From positions 1 to 17,960 of the forward strand of contig JBHEPF010000147.1 in the NCBI GenBank assembly GCA_046260445.1: DNA of 17,960 nt, written 5' to 3'. Positions 6,467 to 14,055 of this stretch are shown here, in pieces. Each line of letters begins with the position of its first letter. Position 1 is the stretch's first letter. The stretch is from F2B08 sp046260445. GTDB lineage: Bacteria; Actinomycetota; Actinomycetes; Actinomycetales; Dermatophilaceae. The notes below the pieces were generated by a model. That model had not been told where the DNA came from and did not search any database. It saw only the letters and a list, made by a program, of their open reading frames with translations. Made by a program: the position numbers and the translations under genes.

Positions 6467-8001
6467 GGCTCGGTTCGACACTGTCCATCGCGCTCAGCGG
6501 CCTCGTGGGCACGGTCGTGACCGTCGAGGCGCACGTCGCTCCCGGGCTGCCGGCCTTCACGATCAGCGGGCTCCCCGACGCGGCGTGCGCCCAGTCCCCG
6601 AACCGCATCAGGGCGGCGGCCATCGTCGCCGGTCACGCCGTGCCCAGTGACCGGGTCACGGTCAACCTCTCGCCCTCATCGATCCCCAAGCGCGGCAGCG
6701 GGTTCGACCTGCCCATCGCCTGTGCCCTGCTCGCGGCACAGGACGTCATCGCCCGCGCGTCCGTGGCGTCCATCATGCACATCGGGGAGCTGGGTCTGGA
6801 CGGCACGATCCGTGAGGTGCCCGGGGTGCTGCCGGCCGTGGCCGCTGCCGCGCGGGCGGGCATCGAGCGGGTCGTCGTCCCGCCGGGGAACGCCCGCGAG
6901 GCGACGCTCGTCGAGGGGGTGCAGGTGCATACGTTCGCGACGCTCGCGGACCTCGTCCAGGCGTACCGGTCCATGCCGCTGGACCGGCTTCCGGTGGTCG
7001 GTACGAAGGGTCCCGGCGAGGTTGTCGCCCGCAGCCACGGAGATCTGGCCGACGTCGTCGGGCAGGACACTGCGCGACTCGCGCTCGAGATCGCCGCAGC
7101 CGGTGGACATCACCTCATGCTCACGGGGCCACCCGGCGCGGGCAAGACCATGCTCGCCGAGCGCCTGGTCACGATCCTCCCGGTCCTGAGCCGTGACGAT
7201 GCCCTCGGGGTGCTCTCCGTCCGCTCGGTGCTCGGTGAGATCGGCGGCGATGTCGAGCTCGATGTGACGCCACCGTTCGTCGCACCTCATCACAGTGCCT
7301 CGATGGCGGCGATCATCGGTGGGGGAGGTGGGGCGCACATTCGTCCCGGCGCGGTGTCTCGCGCCGACAGAGGTGTCCTCTTCCTGGACGAGGCCCCGGA
7401 GTTCAAGAAGGACGTCCTCCAGTCACTGCGTCAGCCGCTGGAGTCCGGGAGGGTGGTCGTGGCGCGGGCTCGGGAGAGTGTGAGCTTTCCCGCTCAGTTC
7501 CAGCTCGTTCTGGCGGCGAACCCGTGTCCGTGCGGGATGGCCCACGGCAAGGGCCTGGACTGCCGGTGCCAGCCGCGGGAGGTCCGCACCTATCTCGGTC
7601 GCATCGGCGGGCCCCTGGCTGACCGGATCGACCTGCAGATCCAGGTCGCGCCGGTCAGTCTCGCCGCGTTGGGCGGTGAGCAGGGAGAGGGCTCGGCTGC
7701 CGTGAAGGTCCGGGTTGAGGAGGCGAGGGAGCTGCAGCGGACGCGGTGGGCGAGCGCCGGACACTCACTCAACGCCCTTGTTCCGGGCAGGATCCTGCGC
7801 CGCGGACCGTTGGCGCTCCCCACGAGCCGCCTCACCGACCTGCATCAGGCCATCGACCGGGGCTGGTTGACCCTGCGAGGGTTCGACCGGTGCCTCCGGC
7901 TGGCGTGGACCCTGGCCGACCTTCGAGGGGGCGGTTCACCGACGAGGGAGGACATCGGGGTGGCGATCGGACTGCGCGGTCGGGGACCGGTGGCGGCATG
8001 A
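6463..8001 (+). CDS. comM: YifB/ComM family Mg-chelatase-like AAA+ ATPase
   Basis: ComM is a hexameric AAA+ helicase that promotes branch migration during natural transformation in Vibrio; its role in actinobacteria is less clear. The 512-aa product starts at GTG 6463 with GSTLSIALSGLVGTVVTVEA, the N-terminal Lon/S5-like domain (about 1-165). The ATPase has Walker A GPPGAGKT (222-229), Walker B GVLFLDE (304-310) and the family stretch ANPCPCG with C367-R-C369, a possible metal site (C355, C357, C367, C369). The C-terminal Mg-chelatase domain includes RTYLGRIGGPLADRIDL (375-391) and ends near 510. The open frame continues upstream, but that part is a shadow of yraN. The start overlaps yraN by 4 nt and the stop overlaps dprA by 4 nt (ATGA), so the three are translationally coupled. 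Confidence 0.95.
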   Translation: MRLGSTLSIALSGLVGTVVTVEAHVAPGLPAFTISGLPDAACAQSPNRIRAAAIVAGHAVPSDRVTVNLSPSSIPKRGSGFDLPIACALLAAQDVIARASVASIMHIGELGLDGTIREVPGVLPAVAAAARAGIERVVVPPGNAREATLVEGVQVHTFATLADLVQAYRSMPLDRLPVVGTKGPGEVVARSHGDLADVVGQDTARLALEIAAAGGHHLMLTGPPGAGKTMLAERLVTILPVLSRDDALGVLSVRSVLGEIGGDVELDVTPPFVAPHHSASMAAIIGGGGGAHIRPGAVSRADRGVLFLDEAPEFKKDVLQSLRQPLESGRVVVARARESVSFPAQFQLVLAANPCPCGMAHGKGLDCRCQPREVRTYLGRIGGPLADRIDLQIQVAPVSLAALGGEQGEGSAAVKVRVEEARELQRTRWASAGHSLNALVPGRILRRGPLALPTSRLTDLHQAIDRGWLTLRGFDRCLRLAWTLADLRGGGSPTREDIGVAIGLRGRGPVAA

Positions 8002-9122
8002 GTGCCGGACTGCCTGCGGAGGATCGCACCGCGCGGATCGCGCTGAGCCGGCTGGGTGAGCCGGGCAACCCGGGGATCCACGACGCCGTGACGCGTTGGG
8101 GATCGGTGGAGGCGCTGCGGCGGCTCGTGAGCGGCGCGGCGAGCGCCAAGGGGGTGGTCCCAGAACGTTTCTCGGCAGGTCAACTCGCGCAGGACCTGCG
8201 GCACTCGGACCAGATCGAGGCATGCGTCGTCATTCCCTCCGACGCGACGTGGCCCCTGCAGCTCCGCGACCTCGAGGTGCCACCGCTGTGCCTGTGGATG
8301 CTCGGCCCCGCCGACCTGGCCGAGGCGAGTGAGAGGAGCGTGGCGATCGTCGGAGCCCGGAGCGCCACCGCCTACGGCGCCCAGGTGGCAGCCGACCTCG
8401 CCGTGGGCCTGTGCCAGCGGGGCTTCGCCATCGTCTCCGGGGCGGCCTTCGGCATCGACGCGGCGGCCCATCGGGGGGCGCTGGCCGTCGGCGGTGTCAC
8501 CGTGGCCGTACTCGCCGGTGGCATCGACCGGCTGTACCCGGCGAGCCACACCCAGCTGCTGCGTGAGATCGGGCGCACGGGGGCGGTGGTCACCGAGCAG
8601 CCTCCCGGCGTGGCACCCATCGGCAGCCGGTTCCTCGGTCGCAACAGGATCATCGCGGCGCTCGCCAACGGGACGGTCGTGGTCGAGGCGTCGTTACGGT
8701 CGGGGTCCCTCAACACTGCCGGGCATGCGCTGAAGATCCATCGCCCCGTTGGCGCGGTCCCGGGACCGGTGACCTCCATGCAGTCGGCGGGATGCCATGC
8801 CTTCGTACGCGACCACGGCGCGACGATCGTCACCGACGCTGCCGAGGTCGCTGATCTCGTCGGACGGATCGGCCTCGACCTCGCCCCGGTCAAGCGGGGA
8901 GTGGTTCGACCCAGTGACGACCTCGACCCTGCCGACCGCGCGCTCTTCGAGGTGCTGCCCCTGCGCAGCTTTGCCGACATCGCCGACCTCGCCCGAGCCG
9001 CGAGTCTGAGCGAGCGGGCCGTTCGCGCAGGGCTCGGGCGACTCGAGATGCGAGGAGACGCCGTGACCGACGGGCTCGACGGGTGGCGGAAGGCGCAGGT
9101 CAACACGCGGCCCGGTCGTTGA
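7998..9122 (+). CDS. dprA: DNA-processing protein DprA
   Basis: DprA binds incoming single-stranded DNA and loads RecA during transformation. The 374-aa product starts at ATG 7998, overlapping comM by 4 nt. It has an N-terminal helical region, then the Rossmann-type core: SVAIVGARSATAYG (114-127), IVSGAAFGIDAAAHRGAL (145-162), VAVLAGGIDRLYPASH (169-184) and RFLGRNRIIAALANGTVVVE (211-230), where most homologues have F.RRNRIIA. A C-terminal winged-helix domain (about 309-358) is present. No competence pilus genes are in the window, so whether the cell is transformable is unknown; dprA is conserved in many non-competent actinobacteria. Confidence 0.95.
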   Translation: MSAGLPAEDRTARIALSRLGEPGNPGIHDAVTRWGSVEALRRLVSGAASAKGVVPERFSAGQLAQDLRHSDQIEACVVIPSDATWPLQLRDLEVPPLCLWMLGPADLAEASERSVAIVGARSATAYGAQVAADLAVGLCQRGFAIVSGAAFGIDAAAHRGALAVGGVTVAVLAGGIDRLYPASHTQLLREIGRTGAVVTEQPPGVAPIGSRFLGRNRIIAALANGTVVVEASLRSGSLNTAGHALKIHRPVGAVPGPVTSMQSAGCHAFVRDHGATIVTDAAEVADLVGRIGLDLAPVKRGVVRPSDDLDPADRALFEVLPLRSFADIADLARAASLSERAVRAGLGRLEMRGDAVTDGLDGWRKAQVNTRPGR

Positions 9123-9153
9123 TCCGGAGGCTTCGGTTTGCGACGGTGGGGGA

Positions 9154-10086
9154 GTGACGACCGCAGAGCTGACGCCCGGCGCGTCCTCCGTGGCCCGGAT
9201 CCGCTTCGACTTCGAGGCGCACCTGCGCCAGGAGAGGGCGCGCTCGGAGCACACGATCCGGGCCTATCTCGCGGACCTCGACCACCTCGTCGGCTACCTC
9301 GATGAGCGAGGGGTCGATCTGGTCGGGACCCGGCTCGCCGACCTGCGCTCCTGGTTGGGCGTCCAGGCCGCGTCCGGGGTGGCCCGCAGCACGTTGGCTC
9401 GGCGCGCGGCCTCGGTGCGGACGTTCTGCCGCTGGGCGACCCGCTCGGGCCGACTGCCCGCGGACCCGAGCCTCCGGCTCGTCGCGCCGAAGCGCCGCAC
9501 CACCCTGCCGGATGTCCTGGCCGCCAGGGACGCCAGGCAGCTCCTCGAGATCGCCGCTGTCGCGAGCGACGACGAGGACCCCGTCCACATCCGGGACCGG
9601 GCGATGCTCGAGCTCCTCTATGCGACGGGCATCCGCGTCGGGGAGCTGACCGCCCTCGACCTCGACGACGTCGACGACGAGCGGCAGGTGGTGCGCGTCG
9701 TCGGCAAGGGCGACAAGGAGCGGACTGTCCCGTTCGGTGCCCCCGCGCGTGAGGCGCTCGAGCAGTGGCGGCGGATCGGACGGCCGAAGGTCGCCGGTGA
9801 GGCAAGCGGACCAGCGCTTTTCCTCGGCAGGCGGGGCCGGCGTGTCGACCCGAGACAGGTCCGGTCGGCCGTCCATTCCATGCTCGAGAACGTGCCCGAC
9901 GCCCCGGACCTCGGACCGCACGGGCTCCGCCACAGCGCAGCGACCCACCTCCTCGAGGGCGGGGCGGACCTGCGTGTCGTCCAGGAGCTGCTCGGCCACG
10001 CATCTCTCGCGACGACGCAGATCTACACACACGTCTCCATCGAGCGGCTGCGCGACTCGTACCGTCAGGCCCATCCGCGCGCCTAG
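9154..10086 (+). CDS. xerC: Tyrosine recombinase XerC
   Basis: XerC with XerD resolves chromosome dimers at dif sites during division. This 310-aa protein has an N-terminal SAM-like core-binding domain (about 14-100, with HLRQERARSEHTIRAYLADL) and a catalytic domain with Arg161 in ATGIRVGELTALD, Lys185 in GKGDKERTVP, His256-x-x-Arg259 in HGLRHSAATHLLEGG, His282 in LLGHASLATTQIYTHV and the nucleophile Tyr291. All six catalytic residues are intact. GTG 9154 follows dprA by 31 nt; a G-rich run (9146-9152) sits very close to it, so the Shine-Dalgarno is poor. Position after dprA is the normal actinobacterial location for the chromosomal Xer enzyme and argues against a phage integrase. Confidence 0.94.
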   Translation: MTTAELTPGASSVARIRFDFEAHLRQERARSEHTIRAYLADLDHLVGYLDERGVDLVGTRLADLRSWLGVQAASGVARSTLARRAASVRTFCRWATRSGRLPADPSLRLVAPKRRTTLPDVLAARDARQLLEIAAVASDDEDPVHIRDRAMLELLYATGIRVGELTALDLDDVDDERQVVRVVGKGDKERTVPFGAPAREALEQWRRIGRPKVAGEASGPALFLGRRGRRVDPRQVRSAVHSMLENVPDAPDLGPHGLRHSAATHLLEGGADLRVVQELLGHASLATTQIYTHVSIERLRDSYRQAHPRA

Positions 10087-10135
10087 GGCATCTCTGTGAG
10101 CGGAGCTGGGCCAGGCCGCCTGTCACGGATGCCCT
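10085..10135 (+). terminator. Long-loop stem containing the xerC stop, possible terminator
   Basis: AGGGCATC (10085-10092) pairs perfectly with GATGCCCT (10128-10135); the first arm includes the last two bases of the xerC TAG stop. The 35-nt loop contains a smaller GGCC.GGCC element. There is no clear T tract. It lies between convergent genes, where a terminator is expected. Confidence 0.35.
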
Positions 10136-10171
10136 TCCCGGGTGGCGCTGGGTCACACGACGTGAGTGGAC

Positions 10172-10187
10172 CGGGGTGATGACCCCG
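10172..10187. terminator. Short hairpin between convergent xerC and M23 genes
   Basis: CGGGGT (10172-10177) and ACCCCG (10182-10187) form a 6-bp stem with a GATG loop in the 144-nt gap between the convergent xerC and M23 genes. It could work from either strand, but neither side has a T tract, so the terminator call is weak. Confidence 0.35.
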
Positions 10188-10230
10188 TGATGCTCGCTCG
10201 GTGTCTCCCGCGCTGTGTGACGCTCACGGC

Positions 10231-10806
10231 TCAGGGGAGTGCGTCTATGAGCGGGAGCAGGATGATGCGCACCCGGGTGAGGAGCAGCAGGGGGTCGAGG
10301 TACTCCTCACCCAGGCGCGCACCAAGATGAAGACACCCTGCCGGCGCGCAGTGACCCGACGATGCGATGACACCGAGGCTCTCGCCGGCAGCGACGGTCG
10401 TCCCCATGATGACCCGCTCCTCGAGGGGCTCATAGGTGCTCGCGACGCCGCTGGCATGGCGCACGGTGACGGTGCCGCGCCCGGCAACCACGCCGCTGTG
10501 GGTCACCACGCCGTCGGCGACCGCGAGAACCGACTGGCCGGAAGCGGCCTCGAGATCGACACCGCGATGACCTGGGCCGTAGCGCGACTCCGGCCGCTCG
10601 AAGGCCCGCACCACCCGAGGGAAGGGCGCGAGCGGCCAGTCCCACCCTGCTGACCGCTCAGCCGCCTCCTGCGGTGCTGGCGCCTGCTGAGCAGCCCCGT
10701 GCGGAGCGAGCACGAGCAGGACCGAGAGCGTGACGAGCCAGACGACGGAGGCGAGGACCATCCGGCTCAGTAGCGCCCCGTGACGGTGGCGCGGAGAGGT
10801 GGCCAT
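10231..10806 (-). CDS. Exported M23-family (LytM-like) protein with an altered active site
   Basis: M23 proteins are zinc endopeptidases that cut peptidoglycan cross-links, or inactive relatives that bind and regulate. The 191-aa product has a basic start (MATSPRHRH), a hydrophobic segment (about 15-34) and a likely signal-peptidase site after GAA39, so it should be exported. The LytM domain shows GHRGVDLE with metal ligands His80 and Asp84, GRGTVTVRHASGVASTYEPL (109-128), and GCLHLGARLG, where the usual HxH is Cys158-Leu-His160. The second metal His is kept and the first, catalytic His is replaced by Cys; CLHxG is, as I recall, common in the actinobacterial proteins near rpsB. The ATG lacks a clear Shine-Dalgarno. 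Family and export are secure, enzymatic activity is not. Confidence 0.9.
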   Translation of the reverse strand: MATSPRHRHGALLSRMVLASVVWLVTLSVLLVLAPHGAAQQAPAPQEAAERSAGWDWPLAPFPRVVRAFERPESRYGPGHRGVDLEAASGQSVLAVADGVVTHSGVVAGRGTVTVRHASGVASTYEPLEERVIMGTTVAAGESLGVIASSGHCAPAGCLHLGARLGEEYLDPLLLLTRVRIILLPLIDALP

Positions 10807-10818
10807 GACTGAAGACTG

Positions 10819-10847
10819 GCGAGGCCCATCTCGTGACCGCGAGGCCC
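10819..10847. repeat. Direct repeat of GCGAGGCCC upstream of the M23 gene
   Basis: GCGAGGCCC occurs at 10819-10827 and again at 10839-10847, exactly 20 bp apart start to start (about two helical turns), within 45 bp upstream of the M23 start codon. Spacing and place would suit a regulator site. Chance similarity in GC-rich DNA is possible. Confidence 0.3.
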
Positions 10848-10908
10848 GAACCGTGGACTGGGGACGACGCGCCCGACCGGCTCTGCCGATGGGGACAGCG
10901 CCGTCCGG

Positions 10909-12066
10909 TCAGAGCCTTCCCAGCCGGTCGACCGCTTCGAGCAGCACCTCGTCCCTCTTGCAGAACGCAAAGCGCACGAGCGAGCGACCCGCCTCGACGT
11001 CGTCGTGGAACACCGAGACCGGCACGCAGGCCACCCCGGCCCGCTCGGGGAGCGAGCGCGCGAAGGCGAGTCCGTCAGCGCCACCGAGCGGCGAGGCATC
11101 CGCGACGACGAAGTACGTCCCTTCCGGCACCGCCACCTCGAGCCCTGCGTCCCGCAGACCGCCGACGAGCAGGTCCCGCTTGGCCTGGAGGGAGAAGGCG
11201 AGTGACGCATACACCTCGTCGCCCAGACCCAGTCCGAGGGCCACCGCCGGCTGGAAGGGGCCGGACGCCACATACGTGATGAACTGCTTGACCGCACGCA
11301 CCGCGGCGACGGCATCGGCCGGCCCGCTGATCCAGCCGACCTTCCACCCCGTCGTCGAGAACGTCTTTCCCGCCGATGAGATCGTCAGGGTCCGCTCCCA
11401 CATCCCCGGCAGGCCGGCGACCGGGATGTGCTCACGGCCGTCGAAAATGAGGTGCTCGTAGACCTCGTCGGTGAGCACCCACGCGTCGTGCTTGCGGGCC
11501 AGCTCGCAGACGAGGTCGAGCTCGGCGCGGGTGAACACCTTGCCGGTCGGGTTGTGCGGCGTGTTGAGGAGCACGAGACGGGTCCGGGGCGTGAAGGCCG
11601 CCCGCAGCGACTCCTCGTCGACGGCGAACTCGGGGAACCGCAGCACCGAGGTCCGCCGCACGCCTCCAGCCAGAGCGATCGTCGCGGCATACGAGTCGTA
11701 GTAGGGCTCGAACGTCACCACCTCGTCGCCGGGCTGGACCAGCGCGAGGACGGCTGTCGCGATCGCCTCGGTGGCGCCGACGGTGACGAGCACCTCGCTG
11801 CGCGCGTCCACCTCGAGGCCGTAGAAGCGCTTCTGGTGGGCGGCGATCGCGTCGAGCAGCTCGGGCACGCCGGGCCCGGGCGGGTACTGGTTGCGGCCGT
11901 CGGCGATCGCCTGCCGGGCCGCTTCGAGGATGGGCGCCGGGCCGTCGGTGTCGGGGAATCCCTGACCGAGGTTGATCGCGTCGTGCTCGGCGGCGAGCGC
12001 CGACATCTCGGCGAAGATCGTCGTCCCGAAGGGGGCCAGGGCGGGGTGTCCGAGTGCGCGTGTCAC
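10909..12066 (-). CDS. PLP-dependent class I/II aminotransferase, Rv0858c (DapC-like) type
   Basis: This 385-aa enzyme resembles M. tuberculosis Rv0858c, described as N-succinyldiaminopimelate aminotransferase (DapC, lysine and cell-wall diaminopimelate pathway): FGTTIFAEMSALA (13-25), INLGQGFPDTDGPAP (31-45), NQYPPGPGVPEL, TVGATEAIA, NTPHNPTGKVF (168-178), DEVYEHLIFDG (200-210) and the PLP lysine in SSAGKTFSTTGWKVGW (Lys234). Arg365 in LVRFAFCKRDE should bind the substrate carboxylate. GTG 12066 is chosen because the family starts there and a -10 box (12079-12074) lies 7 nt upstream, implying leaderless initiation; the frame stays open to 12135 without conserved sequence. Related enzymes act on methionine, kynurenine or glutamine, so the substrate is not certain. 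It is divergent from the ABC genes and could be cotranscribed with the M23 gene 102 nt downstream. Confidence 0.92.
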   Translation of the reverse strand: MTRALGHPALAPFGTTIFAEMSALAAEHDAINLGQGFPDTDGPAPILEAARQAIADGRNQYPPGPGVPELLDAIAAHQKRFYGLEVDARSEVLVTVGATEAIATAVLALVQPGDEVVTFEPYYDSYAATIALAGGVRRTSVLRFPEFAVDEESLRAAFTPRTRLVLLNTPHNPTGKVFTRAELDLVCELARKHDAWVLTDEVYEHLIFDGREHIPVAGLPGMWERTLTISSAGKTFSTTGWKVGWISGPADAVAAVRAVKQFITYVASGPFQPAVALGLGLGDEVYASLAFSLQAKRDLLVGGLRDAGLEVAVPEGTYFVVADASPLGGADGLAFARSLPERAGVACVPVSVFHDDVEAGRSLVRFAFCKRDEVLLEAVDRLGRL

Positions 12067-12073
12067 CTGTGCA

Positions 12074-12083
12074 AGGGTATGCG
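12074..12083 (-). promoter_or_regulatory. Leaderless-type promoter of the aminotransferase gene
   Basis: Read on the minus strand, GCATACCCT (12083 to 12075, -10 hexamer TACCCT at 12079-12074) ends 7 nt before GTG 12066. A TANNNT box at this distance places the transcription start on or next to the start codon. No Shine-Dalgarno and no recognisable -35 box are present. Confidence 0.5.
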
Positions 12084-12159
12084 TCGCTCGCCCTGCCGGG
12101 GCGGTTGCGCGGGTGGCCAGGCAGACAAAACCCACTCGCGGACCGCCCGCCCGGGATCG

Positions 12160-12165
12160 TAGTCT
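12160..12165 (+). promoter_or_regulatory. Leaderless-type promoter of the ABC exporter operon
   Basis: TAGTCT ends 9 nt before ATG 12175, so transcription would begin within about 3 nt of the start codon. No Shine-Dalgarno is present between it and the ATG. A weak CGGACC (12139-12144) is the only -35-like sequence. Confidence 0.5.
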
Positions 12166-12174
12166 GATTCGGTT

Positions 12175-14055
12175 ATGCGTGACTACCCCCCGCTGGTGAC
12201 GGCATGGACCGACCGGTCCCCGGCAACCGGCGACCCCACCGTTCCGGACACCCGCTCAGCGGGTCGTCTGCTGTGGTGGTACATCCGCCACCAGGGCCTG
12301 ATCTTCGTCGCGTGCTCCGTGCTCAGCCTGGCCTGGGTGCTCCCCTCGGCGACCGCGCCGTGGGTCCTCGGCAGGGCCGTCGACGAGGGCATCGTGCCCG
12401 GGGACTCCGCGCGCCTGGTCTTCTGGGTGCTCGTGCTTCTCGCGGTGACTGTCATCGGCGCCTCGAGCGGAGTGGTCTACCACACGACCGTGGTCCGGTC
12501 CTGGCTCGTCGCGCTGTACACGACCATCCTGCTCGTGACGCACAAGAGCATCCGGCTCGGTCACATCCTGCCCCGTCGGGTGCCGACCGGCGAGGTGCTG
12601 TCCGTCTCGGGCAGCGACGGCGACCAGTTCGGCGGGTTGATCGAGATCCTCACAAGGGCGATCGGCCAGCTTGTTGCGCTCGTGGTCATCGCGGTGATCG
12701 TGCTGCGGATCAACCTCGAGCTCGGGGTCGTCATCCTCCTCGTCGCCCCCCTCCTCATCCTCACCTCGACACCGCTGCTTCGCCCGATGGGCAACGCCCA
12801 GACCCGCGAGCGGACCCGTGACTCCGAGCTGACCGGACGGGCCACCGACATCGTCGCCGGCCTGCGGATCCTCCGCGGCATCGGCGGGGAGCGGACCTTC
12901 GGTGCGAACTACGCGCGACAGTCCCAGCGCGTGCGAGAGGCCGGGGTGCGGGCCGGGGCGTGGCAGGCCCTGGTCGATGCCATCGGGGTGCTTCTCTCGG
13001 GCATGTTCGTCGTCGTCCTCATGTGGCTCGGGATCGGCGAGGTGCGGGCGGGACGGCTCCGGATCGGTGAGCTCATCACCTTCCTCGGCTACGCGCTCTT
13101 CCTTCTCCAGCCGATCCAGACCTTCTTCTTCCTCGTCCAGAAGGGCACCCGGGCCGTGGTGTCGGCGCGCAAGACCGCCAGTGTCCTCGGGCAGGCGACG
13201 CCGTGGCCGCAGCGCCGTTCGGACGGTCGCCTGGACGCCGGTCGGCCGCTCACCGACGAGGCGTCGGGGCTCGTCGTGCCGCCCGGCCGGCTGACGGTGG
13301 TCGTCTCCAGCGACCCGGACGAGGCGGCCGCGCTCGCGGACCGTCTCGGCCGCTACCTGCCGCGCGAGTCCGACCCGCTGGCCATGGATGACGACGAGGA
13401 CGCGCGCGGCAGGTCGGCCGCGCTCGCCCGCCGTCGCGCTGAGGGGAACCGCCAGTCACTGCAGGCCCGCGACGCCGAGCGCGCCGCGCAGCGGTGGGGC
13501 GTGACCCTCGGCCAGGTGGACCTCGCCGAGGCCGATCTGGACGAGGTGCGTCGGACGATCCTCGTGAGCGACACGGGGGCCTTCGTCTTCGCCGGCACCC
13601 TCCAGGACGCCATCGACCCGCACGGTCGGTGCACGCGCCGGATGGCCGAGGATGCACTGCGTGCGGCGGCTGCGGAGGACGTCTACGACATCACTCCCGG
13701 CGGGTGGCAGGGCGTCCTCGACGAGCGCGGCCGCGGACTGAGCGGAGGCCAGCGACAGCGACTCGTCCTGGCACGGGCGCTGGCCCAGGACCCGCCTGTC
13801 CTCGTGCTCGTCGAGCCCACGTCGGCCGTCGACGCCCACACCGAGGCGCGGATCGCCGAGCGACTGCGACACCAGCGCGCCGGACGGACCACGGTGGTCA
13901 TGTCGGCCTCGCCGCTCCTGCTCCGTCACGCTGATGTGGTCGCCTTCCTCGACGCTGGCCACGTCGCAGTCGGCACCCACGACGACCTGCTCGCACGCAG
14001 TACCGCCTATCGCGACGTCGTTCTCCGCGGTGCGCACGAGGGGGTGTCACCGTGA
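12175..14055 (+). CDS. ABC exporter half-transporter with degenerate nucleotide-binding domain
   Basis: This is a 626-aa fused membrane and ATPase protein of the type I ABC exporter class. Six membrane segments lie between about 41 and 325 (for example LIFVACSVLSLAWVLPSA, LVALVVIAVIVLRI). In the nucleotide-binding domain the Walker A position reads SSDPDEAA (378-385) with no P-loop Lys, the Q-loop Gln is absent (ILVSDTGAF, 462-470), Walker B is VLVLVE (542-547) with Val for the Asp, and the switch His is missing (VVMSASP). The signature LSGGQRQRLVLARAL (522-536) and D-loop SAVD are intact. A charged segment of roughly 40 residues (about 400-440, DDDEDARGRS onward) separates the Walker A remnant from the Q-loop region. 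The protein can supply only the signature half of an ATP site, so it should work as a heterodimer with the next gene, which it overlaps by 4 nt. Substrate unknown. Confidence 0.93.
   Translation: MRDYPPLVTAWTDRSPATGDPTVPDTRSAGRLLWWYIRHQGLIFVACSVLSLAWVLPSATAPWVLGRAVDEGIVPGDSARLVFWVLVLLAVTVIGASSGVVYHTTVVRSWLVALYTTILLVTHKSIRLGHILPRRVPTGEVLSVSGSDGDQFGGLIEILTRAIGQLVALVVIAVIVLRINLELGVVILLVAPLLILTSTPLLRPMGNAQTRERTRDSELTGRATDIVAGLRILRGIGGERTFGANYARQSQRVREAGVRAGAWQALVDAIGVLLSGMFVVVLMWLGIGEVRAGRLRIGELITFLGYALFLLQPIQTFFFLVQKGTRAVVSARKTASVLGQATPWPQRRSDGRLDAGRPLTDEASGLVVPPGRLTVVVSSDPDEAAALADRLGRYLPRESDPLAMDDDEDARGRSAALARRRAEGNRQSLQARDAERAAQRWGVTLGQVDLAEADLDEVRRTILVSDTGAFVFAGTLQDAIDPHGRCTRRMAEDALRAAAAEDVYDITPGGWQGVLDERGRGLSGGQRQRLVLARALAQDPPVLVLVEPTSAVDAHTEARIAERLRHQRAGRTTVVMSASPLLLRHADVVAFLDAGHVAVGTHDDLLARSTAYRDVVLRGAHEGVSP

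Noticed and set aside
7746..7997. Upstream extension of the dprA open frame
   Set aside because: It shadows the comM 3' end; ATG 7998 gives the usual DprA length and couples to comM.
9154..10086. Phage or mobile-element integrase
   Set aside because: The tyrosine recombinase has XerC length and full motifs, follows dprA as in other actinobacteria, and has no att-like repeats or phage genes nearby.
8372..10156. 594-aa open frame on the minus strand across dprA and xerC
   Set aside because: Its product is Arg/Ser/Pro-rich and low in complexity, the usual shadow of GC-rich genes; dprA and xerC are certain on the plus strand.
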